A DNA stretch of 64,000 nt from Methanobacteriota archaeon (GCA_016841955.1 JAENYE010000001.1:322025-386024); one strand, 5' to 3'. Shown: positions 27,141 through 35,741, numbered from the stretch's first letter. The notes: generated by a model not told the origin, from the letters alone. Numbers and translations are program-made.

Positions 27141-28678
27141 GCCGTCTCTCTCCGGAGGGCGATGACGCCCATATCATACAGAATGTTCTTCACTTCCTCT
27201 TCGTTGATAACGCCCTTGCTGATCTCGACCATCTGGGCGAAGTTCTTCACCAGTCCACAGTTCGGACCCTCGGGGGTCTCGCTCGGACAGATCCGGCCCC
27301 ACTGGGTGGGGTGCAGGTCACGAGCCTCGAAGTGAGGCTGCGAGCGGGAGAGCGGGGAGATGACGCGCCGGAGGTGCGAGAGCACCGCCATGTGATCCAC
27401 CCGGTCCAGGAGCTGCGAGACACCGGTGCGCCCGCCCACCCAGTTGCCGGTGGCAAGCGGATGCAGCAACCGTTCGGTCAGGACATCCGCGCGCACGGCG
27501 GTGCCTATCGAGAGGTCGCGGTGGCGCATGCTGGCCCGCTCAAGCTGGTACTTCACGTCCCTCGTTAAGCGGTTGAGCGAGATCCGGAAGAGGTCTTCCA
27601 TCAGGTCGCCGGCGAGTTTCAGCCGCTTGTTCGCGTAGTGGTCTTTATCGTCGATCCGGCGCCGATCGAGCACCAGGTCGAAACAGGCCTCGGCCATGCG
27701 GCCAAGGAAGTGGGCCTTTGCAAGGCGGACGCCCTCGACCGTATGCCGGTATGCTGGGTCTTCCTCTTTTAAGCCCACCGGCATCAGGTAGTTCAGGTGC
27801 GGAAGGAGGTAGTTGTCAAGGACGAACTCCGCCCTTTTGCGCTGGTAATCCCTGGTCTGGTTGGGAGCGAGTTTCTTCCCGACGTACATGACGCCATCGT
27901 CGACCGTGTCGCACTCGCTCTCTTCCAGGTTCTGCATCATGAAGGTGAGGATCTCTTCATCGGTAGAGACCGCCTCAACGATGTCGTGGTCGCCCTGCAA
28001 CCCCAGCGCCCGCATCAGGTCGACGAAACGGAGGTGCCCGGCGACCGAGGGGAACGAGACCTCAAGCAGGTTCTTGCGGTTCCGCTCGACGATCACGAGT
28101 GCCCGGTAGCCCCGGTACTGCGAGAAGACTTTGGCAACGTAGATCCGCTCGTTGTAGCGCTCGGTGAACTCGGTCATGATCTTGTTCGAGGCGAGGTCTT
28201 CGAGCGTCATCAGCACCCGTTCCGTGCCGTTGACGATGAAGTAGCCGCCGGGATCGAGGGGATCTTCGCCGTGTTCGGTCCGCTCGGCGTCACTCATGTT
28301 GTAGAGGTTGCAGGCGGCCGAGCCCACCATCACAGGCAGCTGCCCGATGATGGTGACGATCGGATCCTGCGGCTCTTCGCCCTGAACGAGCGTCATCTCG
28401 AGTTGAATGGGTGCCGCATACGTGAGGTTCCGGAGGCGCGCCTCACTCGGGAAGAGCTCGGACTGCGACCCGTCCGCCTCGCGGACCCGGGGTTTCTTCA
28501 CCTCGATCTTGCCCAGTTCAACCCATACGGCCTCTTTTCCCTTCCCACGGGTCTCGATATCGGTCTCGATGATACGTTGTTCGTCAACGACTTTCTGAAG
28601 GTTGTACAGGAGAAAGTTATTATAAGAGTCTAACTGGTGGCGCGCTACATGCTCCCGTGAAAAATACGCTCTCGACAA
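27137..28678 (-). CDS. rpoB2: DNA-directed RNA polymerase subunit B'' (non-ATG start)
   Basis: N-terminal piece of the second-largest polymerase subunit, 513 residues from TTG 28678. [12 protein letters not shown] is the usual start region, and [14 protein letters not shown] and [18 protein letters not shown] are well conserved. The only conventional start is TTG 28678 and it has no Shine-Dalgarno. Six codons upstream, CTG 28696 would add M-L-D-R-S-V to the reading [10 protein letters not shown], and it has GGGGAG nine bases in front. The frame is closed by TGA about 20 codons further upstream, with no ATG or GTG between. The start is therefore uncertain by six codons; the gene identity is not. 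Confidence 0.95.
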   Translation of the reverse strand: MSRAYFSREHVARHQLDSYNNFLLYNLQKVVDEQRIIETDIETRGKGKEAVWVELGKIEVKKPRVREADGSQSELFPSEARLRNLTYAAPIQLEMTLVQGEEPQDPIVTIIGQLPVMVGSAACNLYNMSDAERTEHGEDPLDPGGYFIVNGTERVLMTLEDLASNKIMTEFTERYNERIYVAKVFSQYRGYRALVIVERNRKNLLEVSFPSVAGHLRFVDLMRALGLQGDHDIVEAVSTDEEILTFMMQNLEESECDTVDDGVMYVGKKLAPNQTRDYQRKRAEFVLDNYLLPHLNYLMPVGLKEEDPAYRHTVEGVRLAKAHFLGRMAEACFDLVLDRRRIDDKDHYANKRLKLAGDLMEDLFRISLNRLTRDVKYQLERASMRHRDLSIGTAVRADVLTERLLHPLATGNWVGGRTGVSQLLDRVDHMAVLSHLRRVISPLSRSQPHFEARDLHPTQWGRICPSETPEGPNCGLVKNFAQMVEISKGVINEEEVKNILYDMGVIALRRETA

Positions 28679-28721
28679 AACACTTCTGTCTAACAGATGG
28701 ATCAGCTCCCCGGCCTCTGAA

Positions 28722-28973
28722 TTATTTCTTTGGTCTCTTCACGACGAGCCTGTAAGCTTCGGCCCTGCCCGCGGTGCGACTGTCACGAGTAATCCGGATG
28801 ACGTTCCCGACATCGCCCCCGATAGCCTTTACCGCAGGATCGTCATGATACATTTTTGGCAGTTGCTCTAAAGAGATATGGTACGTCGCAAGGAGGTCCG
28901 CGACCTCCTCTTCGCCCATAATCTGATGGTCCGGAACCATCTCATGGTTAAGTACGTCAAGTGAAGTGCCCAT
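28722..28973 (-). CDS. rpoH: DNA-directed RNA polymerase subunit H
   Basis: 83-residue homologue of eukaryotic RPB5 C-terminal domain. [18 protein letters not shown], the [14 protein letters not shown] segment and [25 protein letters not shown] are all typical. It is the first gene of the polymerase operon, with GGTGGGGTG just upstream as translation signal, and follows tRNA-Lys on the same strand. Confidence 0.97.
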   Translation of the reverse strand: MGTSLDVLNHEMVPDHQIMGEEEVADLLATYHISLEQLPKMYHDDPAVKAIGGDVGNVIRITRDSRTAGRAEAYRLVVKRPKK

Positions 28974-28976
28974 CGC

Positions 28977-29033
28977 TTACACCCCACCGACGAAAAAGTT
29001 GTGTATCAGCTGCATCACCTTGTTAAAATCCAT
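28977..29033 (-). other. Possible 18-codon leader ORF before rpoH
   Basis: ATG 29033 opens a frame reading MDFNKVMQLIHNFFVGGV and stopping three bases before the rpoH start. It lies only 18 bases after tRNA-Lys. It may be chance, because its last codons are also the rpoH ribosome-binding site, but the hydrophobic peptide looks protein-like. I cannot show translation. Confidence 0.2.
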
Positions 29034-29051
29034 AGACATCGCCCATGGCAA

Positions 29052-29125
29052 CGGGCCCAAGGGGATTTGAACCCCCGACCACCTGGTTAAAAGCCAGGCG
29101 CTCTACCTAACTGAGCTATAGACCC
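29052..29125 (-). tRNA. tRNA-Lys (anticodon TTT)
   Basis: Read on the minus strand, the acceptor stem is GGGTCTA paired with TGGGCCC. TAGCTCAGTTAGGTAGAGC forms the D-arm, CTTTTAA is the anticodon loop with TTT, and GGGGG-TTCAAAT-CCCCT is the T-arm. Discriminator is G and CCA is not encoded. No intron. It lies just upstream of rpoH. Confidence 0.95.
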
Positions 29126-29316
29126 CGCACGTACTGCCATCCAGCATTATTACAATGCGAGAATAGTATAAATAATTTACTTGCTGGCGTATCATATAAT
29201 TCGCAGTCTAACAATATAAACTTTTCAATTCCCCTCCCCCTGCAGACCTACCGGAATGTTTAATGCTCCCCGAATAGCCTGTCCATGTATATATTCTCCC
29301 GGAACAGGGTGCCCGC

Positions 29317-29748
29317 ATGATTCCTTCCAAAGACTATGCCCGTACAGCCATATCCGCCATATCCGGGGTAACATTGGGCATATACCTGCTCATCGCCGCC
29401 TCGCTCTCCCTGCTCGCGATATTCTCATTCTATGATGTTATCCTGCAGGTGGCGGCGCTCATCCGTGCCGAAGACATGACGCAGGGCGTGCTCAGGGTGC
29501 TGCACGCGCTCCTCTTGACCCTCATCATCGTGGAGGTCCTGGAAACCGTGACGGCGTACTTCAGGACCAACAGGGTGCAGGTGACGCCGATCCTGATCGC
29601 GGGCATCACCGCAATGGTGCGACGTGTCCTGACCTTCGGGATTGAGCCCGTCGCGCCCCTCGATATCGGGATGACACTCGCAGCAATTCTCGTGCTGACG
29701 ATCGCGATCGTCTTTATCGGAAAGCAGGAACGCGCGGACAGTTATTAG
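29317..29748 (+). CDS. PsiE-like (phosphate-starvation-inducible E) membrane protein
   Basis: 143-residue integral membrane protein with about four hydrophobic segments. The core VLRVLHALLLTLIIVEVLETV and the following YFRTNRVQVTPILIAGITAMVRRVL match the PsiE family, whose function is unknown. It stands alone between tRNA-Lys and the convergent response-regulator operon, with an AT-rich promoter region around 29160-29230. No Pho-box-like element was recognised. Confidence 0.8.
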   Translation: MIPSKDYARTAISAISGVTLGIYLLIAASLSLLAIFSFYDVILQVAALIRAEDMTQGVLRVLHALLLTLIIVEVLETVTAYFRTNRVQVTPILIAGITAMVRRVLTFGIEPVAPLDIGMTLAAILVLTIAIVFIGKQERADSY

Positions 29749-29781
29749 AGGCAGGAACGCGCAGAAGAGAGAGCCCGGAAG

Positions 29782-29803
29782 GGGCTGCCCGTGCCGGCAG
29801 CCC
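29782..29803. terminator. GC-rich hairpin between convergent genes
   Basis: GGGCTGCC and GGCAGCCC form a perfect 8-bp stem around a six-base loop. It lies between the ends of the PsiE-like gene and the response regulator, so it may terminate both. No T-run follows on the plus strand. Confidence 0.45.
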
Positions 29804-29847
29804 GCCGGTTTAAGGGGGGGGCCTGCAAAGCGGGGGAACGAGGTCGC

Positions 29848-30486
29848 TCAACGTGCCTCGAAGAGATCTGCAAACTGGGCCCGGACCTGATCCAGGCGCT
29901 CTTCCTGGAGTTTGATGCTCGCCGCCATGCTCTTTATGGCCCTCGTGATATCCTCACCCATTCCCGCCCGGGCGTCCTTGATGCTGTAGGTGGTCTCCAG
30001 GATCTTCAGAAGACGTCTGTTGATATCGACGCTTTTCGAGAGGCGTTCATACTCGTCGACGATCCGGGGGTCCACGCCGGCCTCGCGCGCCCGCTCGATG
30101 TCGGCAGCGATGGAGTGCCGGCGTGCCAGCACATGCTCGATGGCCTCGTAGAGCTGGTGGTGGGTGGTGGGTTTGAGAATGTAGTCCTCGATGTAGGTGC
30201 CGTATTCGTTGGCCTCCTCCGGGGTGAGGGGCTTCGCGGTCAGCATGAGAACGGGGATGTCCCGCGTCGCAGGGTTCTCCTTGATCCTCCCGAGCGTCTC
30301 CCAACCGTCCATCGGCTCCATCATGATGTCCAGAAGGACCAGATCCGGGGGGGTCTCATTCAGAACTTCCAGACATTCCTCACCGCTAAAGGCGGTGATC
30401 GGCCTGTATCCACCACGCTCCAGCATGGTGACGAAAACGTCGACGATCATGGGGCTATCATCGACAACCAGTATTGTGTACATCAT
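29848..30486 (-). CDS. CheY-like response regulator with C-terminal helical extension
   Basis: Receiver domain (residues 1-122) followed by about 90 residues of predicted helix without a DNA-binding domain. Acidic pocket VVDDS, phospho-acceptor Asp53 in VLLDIMM, and Lys in YILKPTTHH are present. The tail includes a heptad-like segment ending LQEERLDQVRAQFADLF. It probably works through protein contacts. The start ATG overlaps the stop of the roadblock gene by four bases, so the two are co-expressed. No histidine kinase is adjacent. Confidence 0.92.
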   Translation of the reverse strand: MMYTILVVDDSPMIVDVFVTMLERGGYRPITAFSGEECLEVLNETPPDLVLLDIMMEPMDGWETLGRIKENPATRDIPVLMLTAKPLTPEEANEYGTYIEDYILKPTTHHQLYEAIEHVLARRHSIAADIERAREAGVDPRIVDEYERLSKSVDINRRLLKILETTYSIKDARAGMGEDITRAIKSMAASIKLQEERLDQVRAQFADLFEAR

Positions 30487-30860
30487 GCCTCCTCTCCGAT
30501 CCTGACTGCTATGTCCAATAACTGTGTCTGTACTGTTGAGAGATCTGCAGACTTATCTATTACCGCTGTGATCAGGGCAGCCTCCCCAACACTCATAATG
30601 AGAATTGTAGCGTCGGCTGCGGTGATGGCGACCATAGACGGCCGCTCTATATTGGCACTGCCGCAAGCTGCCTCCGCCGATGCAAGGACCGTGGCGCACA
30701 TCACCGCAAAAAGAGACGGCGAAAGGCCCCCTTCCCGGAAGTACTTACCCATAATTGTGCCCTCACTGGATACGAGAGCGCATGCGGCGACACCGGCGAC
30801 AGACCGGATCTCATCGATGTGTCTCTGGGCATTCTCTTCCATGAAGGGATGACGACTCAT
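30483..30860 (-). CDS. Roadblock/LC7-domain protein
   Basis: 125-residue roadblock/LC7-fold protein, a family that regulates small GTPases or acts as signalling scaffold in prokaryotes. The segment EEIRSVAGVAACALVSSEG is not literal, but HIDEIRSVAGVAACALVS, then FREGGLSPSLFAVMCATVLASA and the late ILIMSVGEAALITAVID are typical. It is translationally coupled to the response regulator (ATGATG overlap), so the pair forms a two-gene signalling operon. The promoter carries a strong inverted repeat at 30877-30893. Confidence 0.88.
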   Translation of the reverse strand: MSRHPFMEENAQRHIDEIRSVAGVAACALVSSEGTIMGKYFREGGLSPSLFAVMCATVLASAEAACGSANIERPSMVAITAADATILIMSVGEAALITAVIDKSADLSTVQTQLLDIAVRIGEEA

Positions 30861-30876
30861 CTGATTAACCCCCGAT

Positions 30877-30893
30877 ATATCTCAATGAGATAT
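30877..30893. promoter_or_regulatory. 17-bp palindrome in the roadblock/response-regulator promoter
   Basis: ATATCTCA-A-TGAGATAT: perfect 8-bp arms around one base. It lies 17 bases upstream of the start at 30860. A minus-strand TATA-like CATATATGAT (about 30903-30912) would place transcription start inside it. Good candidate for a repressor operator. The rest of the 340-bp interval 30861-31200 holds the promoters of this operon and of minD; no gene was seen. Confidence 0.5.
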
Positions 30894-31200
30894 CTGCGTC
30901 GCATCATATATGAATATCGAATCGGTATTGCTTCAGACCTGCCTTTACCTCGATTTTTGCCAAGCGTGGCAGACGATTGCCGCCCCTGACGCCGGGTGAC
31001 GCCGCCTCTGCAGTTCAGAATGTTTTTGCAGCACCCTCACGAAACCGAGTCCGGGTGACATCTTCAGACGCTTATGAGCCGAGTTTGCCCGAGATAAAGT
31101 ACCTCGAGGCGTTAAAAACGTATTTAGGTCTCGCTGGCAAGAGAGTCAAACAAATAATTTTAAATCTGACAACTACGATCTATCCTTGAGACGGTTTTAG

Positions 31201-31986
31201 ATGATCAGGGCCTACACCATCGCCTCCGGAAAAGGCGGGACCGGGAAGACGACCGTCACCGCAAACCTGGGAACAGCGCTGGCTCAGCACGGCAGGGAGA
31301 CCTGCATCGTTGATATGGACATGGGTATGGCCAACCTCGCGCTGGTACTGGGGCTCGCAGAGACACCTGTCACGCTCCATGAGGTCCTGGCAGGGGAGGC
31401 GCCGATCCGGGAAGCGATATACGAGGGGCCCTACGGCCTCAAAGTCGTGCCGAGCGGCCTCTCGCTCCGGGGTTTTCAGAGCGCGGACCCAGAGCGGCTC
31501 AAAGATGTGATGCGGGATCTCACCGATCGTTGCGACTTCCTGCTCCTCGATGCGCCTGCCGGTATCAGCACCGATGCCGTCGTACCCCTCACCGTGGCGG
31601 ACGAGGTCCTGCTGGTTGTGAACCCCGAGATCTCCTCGCTCGTGGATGCCCTGAAGATCAAGATCCTGACGGAGACGATCGGCGGCACCATCGGCGGGGC
31701 TATCATCAACCGGGCGATCCTGGAGGACGCCGATATGAACCGGAGAAAGATCGAGAAGACTCTCGGTGTATCGGTCATCGATACTGTCCCCGAAGACGCA
31801 AACGTGCGAAGGGCAGCAGCGGCAAGGACACCGGTCATCGTGAGGTCGCCAGGATCCGAATCATCGAAAGCGTTCCGAAGAATCGCAGCCTCTTTAGCGG
31901 GCTTCCCCGTTGAGGAAGAGCCCCGGGAGGTACAGGAAGGGTTTGTCGAGCGGCTTGCCCGCGCACTATTCAGGAGAGAACCATGA
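31201..31986 (+). CDS. minD: MinD/ParA-type ATPase
   Basis: Deviant-Walker ATPase of 261 residues that dimerises on membranes to position other proteins. The motif GKGGTGKTT (residues 10-18) includes the signature lysine. Switch regions are VDMDMGMANLALVLG and LLLDAPAG. The C-terminal EGFVERLARALFRRE is amphipathic, as in MinD membrane-targeting sequences. No MinC or MinE exists in archaea; the tiny coiled-coil membrane protein encoded next, overlapping by four bases, could be its partner. Role in division, motility or chemosensory placement is open. Confidence 0.92.
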   Translation: MIRAYTIASGKGGTGKTTVTANLGTALAQHGRETCIVDMDMGMANLALVLGLAETPVTLHEVLAGEAPIREAIYEGPYGLKVVPSGLSLRGFQSADPERLKDVMRDLTDRCDFLLLDAPAGISTDAVVPLTVADEVLLVVNPEISSLVDALKIKILTETIGGTIGGAIINRAILEDADMNRRKIEKTLGVSVIDTVPEDANVRRAAAARTPVIVRSPGSESSKAFRRIAASLAGFPVEEEPREVQEGFVERLARALFRREP

Positions 31987-32186
31987 TGACCGATATGAAT
32001 GCAATCATGATAGTCTTACTCTCGGTAACCATCATCTGCCTGCTGTTTATTATGTACGTCATGTACGTGCGTATCCAGCAGCTCCTCAAGGAGGTCGATG
32101 CATTGACGGGCAGAATGGAGATCACCGGCAGCGAACTGGAGCAGTTGACACGAAGCGTCGAGGAGTATAAGAGTATGCGGGGATAG
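31983..32186 (+). CDS. Small single-pass membrane protein with coiled coil
   Basis: 67 residues: hydrophobic segment at about 8-28 (IMIVLLSVTIICLLFIMYV), then a charged helix (RIQQLLKEVDALTGRMEI) with leucines at heptad spacing. Start ATG 31983 overlaps the minD stop (ATGA), so production is coupled to MinD. It is shaped like a septum or polar adaptor, but no family is recognised. Function inferred only from the coupling. Confidence 0.7.
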   Translation: MMTDMNAIMIVLLSVTIICLLFIMYVMYVRIQQLLKEVDALTGRMEITGSELEQLTRSVEEYKSMRG

Positions 32187-32249
32187 GGGTTCTATCCAGC
32201 CCCAACAAAGCGAAGATATATGTGTAATTCGAGCACATACTATGAGGGA

Positions 32250-32323
32250 GGGGCCATAGGGTAGCCTGGCCATCCTAGGAGACTGGGGGTCTTCTGACCT
32301 GCGTTCAAATCGCAGTGGCCCCA
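32250..32323 (+). tRNA. tRNA-Pro (anticodon GGG)
   Basis: Acceptor GGGGCCA pairs with TGGCCCC. D-arm GGGTAGCCTGGCCATCC; anticodon stem GGAGA/TCTTC with loop CTGGGGG, anticodon GGG; T-arm CTGCG-TTCAAAT-CGCAG; discriminator A. No CCA encoded and no intron. It lies between the minD operon and a DUF89 gene. Confidence 0.95.
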
Positions 32324-32365
32324 TTGCACTATTTTTTCGTTCAACGTATCCAACACATCTGCAGC

Positions 32366-33223
32366 ATGAGGTTTTATTCGGGTTGCACGGACTGCCTGAT
32401 CTCTCGCGTCGAGTATGAGGGCAGGCTCTGCACCGACGATCCGGAACGCATTCAGGAGATCGTGGATGCGTGCCGGGACCAACTCCGGCGCATCTCCGCA
32501 GACCCGGTGCCCGCACCCGTCATCGCGAGCCGGGTGCATCGCCTTGCCTACCGGATGATCGGCGACGCCGACCCCTACCGGCTCCTGAAGAGGGCCAACA
32601 ACGAGGATGCGGCGGCGGTCTGCCGGAAGGTGCGCGGCGACCTCTCGACGTTCCGCGACCTCGTGCTGGCATCGGTCATCGGCAACACGCTGGACTACGG
32701 TTCCAGGGCCCATACCGTCACCGACAACTTCGTTGAGTTCTTCCGCCGCGAGTTTGCGGCGGGACTGACCGTCGACGATACCGAAGCGATGGAGCCTCTC
32801 ACCTCCCGGGTGGTCTACCTTGCGGACAACTGCGGGGAGATCGTCTTTGACGCTCTTCTCGCCGACCATCTCAAGAAGCGCGGATCGCACGTCACGTTTG
32901 CCGTCCGGGGCGCGCCGGTATTAAACGACGCGACAATCGAGGATGCGGTGGCGCTCGGGCTCGACCGCCGGGTCGACCTGCTCGCCACCACCACGGACGG
33001 TATCGCCGAACTCGGCCTCAACCGGGAGCTCGTCCCGCCCCCCCTTGCCGATGCCCTTGACCGTGCAACGCTCGTCATCGCCAAGGGCATGGCCAACTAC
33101 GAGTCGCTCTCCGATGAACGCGACCTCCCGCCCGTGGCTTACCTGATGTCGATCAAATGTGGCCCGATTGGCGCGGATATCGGCATTCCGGTCGGCTCCC
33201 GGGTCGCCCTCCTCCACGAGTGA
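32366..33223 (+). CDS. DUF89 / ARMT1-like family protein (putative damage-control phosphatase)
   Basis: 285-residue member of the DUF89 family, metal-dependent phosphatases proposed to hydrolyse damaged sugar phosphates. The N-terminal cysteines FYSGCTDCLISR are typical of the archaeal subgroup. YLADNCGEIVFD (about residue 150) carries the metal-binding Asp/Asn, and KGMANYESLSDE lies near the C-terminus. I start at ATG 32366, since upstream codons run into tRNA-Pro. A 160-bp piece of this gene (32501-32660) occurs again, slightly decayed, at 58688-58848. Confidence 0.88.
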   Translation: MRFYSGCTDCLISRVEYEGRLCTDDPERIQEIVDACRDQLRRISADPVPAPVIASRVHRLAYRMIGDADPYRLLKRANNEDAAAVCRKVRGDLSTFRDLVLASVIGNTLDYGSRAHTVTDNFVEFFRREFAAGLTVDDTEAMEPLTSRVVYLADNCGEIVFDALLADHLKKRGSHVTFAVRGAPVLNDATIEDAVALGLDRRVDLLATTTDGIAELGLNRELVPPPLADALDRATLVIAKGMANYESLSDERDLPPVAYLMSIKCGPIGADIGIPVGSRVALLHE

Positions 33224-33430
33224 CCCCGGCAGGCAGGTGCGGGCGGCGACCCGGGGCAGCGCGGGTACCGGGGTTCTCCCGGATACACCGCCTGACAACC
33301 AGCATTACATATAAATACAGTGGTCGGAATTTCCCGGGATTTAATCCGCCCTTCGGGTTAAAAGGAATTTATCAAGACCTCGTTTAGTATTTTGGCCAAT
33401 ATATACGCCGAAATATTTATTAGAAATTAT

Positions 33431-33438
33431 TATATAAC
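33431..33438 (+). promoter_or_regulatory. TATA box of the candidate ncRNA
   Basis: TATATAAC in a strongly AT-rich stretch (33300-33450). It predicts transcription from about 33456-33462, where a structured GC-rich region begins. No convincing reading frame follows on the plus strand. Confidence 0.5.
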
Positions 33439-33455
33439 GAGCACCATAAATACTG

Positions 33456-33691
33456 GATCGGGGAAAGACCACACCCAGCAATCACCAGTTACTCAATTCC
33501 AGTCAGCAATCACCACACCCCACACCAACACACCTACCAAAGACACAAGGGTTCGGTCAGGGGCAAGCCGGGGCATACGGCGCCCCTGCACCAGTGTTCA
33601 GCGACCACAGCGAGATTACACCGGGCCATGAAATCTTCGGGTGTGGCCCCCCACCTCATTCCGTGAGGCCAAACTCCACCTCATTTTTTTT
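33456..33691 (+). ncRNA. Candidate structured small RNA, about 235 nt
   Basis: The 648-bp gap between two convergent genes contains a TATA box, then a compact unit. GGGG plus CCACACCC (33460-33476) can pair with GGGTGTGG plus CCCC (33639-33650), closing the whole RNA. Inside are a G-poor single-stranded tract (about 33471-33545) and a strong two-part hairpin, CAGGGGC-AA-GCCG / CGGC-GCCCCTG (33558-33588). A bulged stem CGAGATT/AATCTTCG follows. Then come CCTCA-TTCCG-TGAGG (33654-33668) and a T8 tract at 33684-33691. I do not see SRP RNA or RNase P RNA hallmarks. The pairings were found by eye; family unknown. Confidence 0.5.
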
Positions 33692-33871
33692 GGACCGACC
33701 CGCCAGCCCTGCGGGAACTGCGTTCATGCACAGGACAATTTTAACGAAGAGGACGGCAAGCAGCCGGCCACGGAAAGGTTTTGCGGCGGTCGTTTCCGGC
33801 ACGATACAGCAGCGTCGGGCGATGCCGGAGAAGAGAACTCTCAAGAGAAGAGACGAGGAGCCTGATGCCCC

Positions 33872-35086
33872 TCAACCGAAGATCTTCCGGGACATCTCCA
33901 GCGCCTCGATGGCAGGCATCTTCTTCCCGGTCAGGAACTCGATCGCCGCCCCTCCGCCGGTGGAGATGTGGGTGAACCTGTCTTCGATACCGAGCCGCTC
34001 GATGGCCGCACCGGAGTGCCCGCCGCCCACCACCGAGAACTCCACGGTAGAGGCCGCCTTTAGGAGCTCGAAGGTGCCGACGGCGAACTGTTCCTCCTCA
34101 AAGAGCCCGGCCGGCCCGTTCACCACGACCGTTCCGGACCTCGAGATCTCCTGCGAGAGGTGGTTAATCGACTCGCTTCCGATATCCAGCACCTGGGCAT
34201 CATCCGGGACGGCATCCACCGGGTACTCGACCCGCTCGCCGTCCTCACGGACGGCGACCGAGTGCGGTATATGGATTCGGTCCCGGTAGGTTTCGAGGAG
34301 GTCTTTTGCCTTATCGACCTCGCCCCGGTAGCCCAGCTGGTCGATCAGCTGGGCCGACGGCCGCCCGATCTCGTAGCCTGCCGCGAACAGGAAGATGTTT
34401 CCGACCACGCCGACCACGATCACCCCATCGGCCGTTCCCCGCTCGAGGACGTTCTCTGCGACCGCGATCGAGTCGTCCACCTTCGTCCCGCCGAGCACGA
34501 AGGTGACGGGACGCGGGGCGCCGGAAAAGACCCGGGAGAGGTTCACGACCTCCTTCTCCATCAGGAGGCCGCCCACCGACGGGAGCGCGAGCGGCAGCCC
34601 CACGATCGACGGCTGCGACCGGTGCGCCGTACCGAAGGCGTCGTTGACGTAGAAGTCGGCCATCGACGCCAGTCTCCGGACGAGGAGGGTCTTCTTTGCC
34701 TCCTCGGGTTTTAAGGTCAGGTTCTCCTCGGCGGCAAACCGGAGGTTCTCGAGCATCAGGACGTCACCCCGTTTTGCATCCCGGATCGCCTCCCGGGCGC
34801 ACCGCCCGAAGATATCCTCGACGTACGTCACCGGGCGGCCGAGCAGCCGCTCCAGTTTCGCCGCGTGCGCCTCAAGCGTCGTGAAGTCCTTCTTGCCGGG
34901 CCTGCTCTGGTGCGTGAGGACGACAAGCCGCGCATCCTCGAGTGCCTGCACCGTCGGCAGGTGCTCCCTGAACCGTTTGTCATCCAGAATCTGGTTTGAC
35001 GAGGGGTTGATGGGGGAGTTGAAATCCACCCGCAACATCACCGTTCCCGTCAGTTTCCCAGCATCAGCGAGCGTACCGATCTCCAC
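33872..35086 (-). CDS. pgk: Phosphoglycerate kinase
   Basis: Interconverts 1,3-bisphosphoglycerate and 3-phosphoglycerate; in an autotrophic methanogen mainly gluconeogenic. 404 residues. LRVDFNSPINPSSNQILDDKR is the substrate-binding N-terminus (key part: RVDFNSPI). TFVLGGTKVDDSI and the C-terminal VVGGGHSGAAIERLG and STGGGAAIEFLTGKKMPAI are nucleotide-binding loops. The start is GTG 35086, five bases after GGTGAT. It follows the ATP synthase D gene by only about 20 bases on the same strand and so appears to be the last gene of the ATP synthase operon. Confidence 0.96.
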   Translation of the reverse strand: MEIGTLADAGKLTGTVMLRVDFNSPINPSSNQILDDKRFREHLPTVQALEDARLVVLTHQSRPGKKDFTTLEAHAAKLERLLGRPVTYVEDIFGRCAREAIRDAKRGDVLMLENLRFAAEENLTLKPEEAKKTLLVRRLASMADFYVNDAFGTAHRSQPSIVGLPLALPSVGGLLMEKEVVNLSRVFSGAPRPVTFVLGGTKVDDSIAVAENVLERGTADGVIVVGVVGNIFLFAAGYEIGRPSAQLIDQLGYRGEVDKAKDLLETYRDRIHIPHSVAVREDGERVEYPVDAVPDDAQVLDIGSESINHLSQEISRSGTVVVNGPAGLFEEEQFAVGTFELLKAASTVEFSVVGGGHSGAAIERLGIEDRFTHISTGGGAAIEFLTGKKMPAIEALEMSRKIFG

Positions 35087-35108
35087 CGGGTATCACCTGT
35101 GCCGTTGA

Positions 35109-35735
35109 TCAGGTGCTCCGTGCCTTAATCTTTTTCAGGCGGAAGAGCTCCTCACGTTCCATCTCATCGAGCCGCATCTTGATAAAGTCTCTGGCCTCGG
35201 TGAGCTCCGGGATCACCTTGAACTCGAGCGCGTTCACGCGCCGCTTGGTGCTCTCGATCTCATCGAGGAGACGCTTCATGGTCGTCTCGATCTCGGCGGC
35301 CTCGATGACGGCCTCGAGCAGGTCCTCAAATGCCTCCGCGGTCTCGTCGATGACGGCGGATGTGCCGAGCATCCCGTAGCCGCGGTCGAGCACGCCCTTC
35401 CGTACCGAAGACGCCTCGATCTCCGGGACGACGACGCCCATGATGTTCTTGCTTTTGAGGGAGATCGCGGGGACGTCCGCCGTCGAGAAGGCGGCGGCCT
35501 TCACCCCGATCGCACCCTCGACCGTCTCGGCGAGGGCGATCATCTCCATCGCACGCGTATACCGCTCCACCAGTGCGCCGCGGCTGTCTTTAGCCTGCTG
35601 CAGCACCTTGAAGAACTCCAGGATCAGCCCATCGCGCTTCATCTTGAGGATGTTGTAGCCGCGCTCCGAGAGCTTGATCCGCCGCTTGACGTTGATCAGT
35701 TCGGAGCGAGTCGGCTTGATATCTCGTAGCGCCAT
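35109..35735 (-). CDS. atpD: A-type ATP synthase subunit D
   Basis: Central-stalk rotor subunit of the archaeal A1Ao ATP synthase, 208 residues, almost entirely helical. The N-terminus IKPTRSELINVKRRIKLSERG and the C-terminal coiled coil ending REELFRLKKIKARST are typical. I start at ATG 35735; GTG 35741, directly after the B stop, is an alternative. The D subunit turns inside A3B3 and joins subunit F. It lies between atpB and pgk. Confidence 0.95.
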   Translation of the reverse strand: MALRDIKPTRSELINVKRRIKLSERGYNILKMKRDGLILEFFKVLQQAKDSRGALVERYTRAMEMIALAETVEGAIGVKAAAFSTADVPAISLKSKNIMGVVVPEIEASSVRKGVLDRGYGMLGTSAVIDETAEAFEDLLEAVIEAAEIETTMKRLLDEIESTKRRVNALEFKVIPELTEARDFIKMRLDEMEREELFRLKKIKARST

Positions 35736-35741
35736 GGACAC

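Noticed and set aside
33456-33691. Candidate RNA as SRP RNA or RNase P RNA
   Set aside because: The SRP helix-8 tetraloop motif and the conserved RNase P core sequences were not found by eye.
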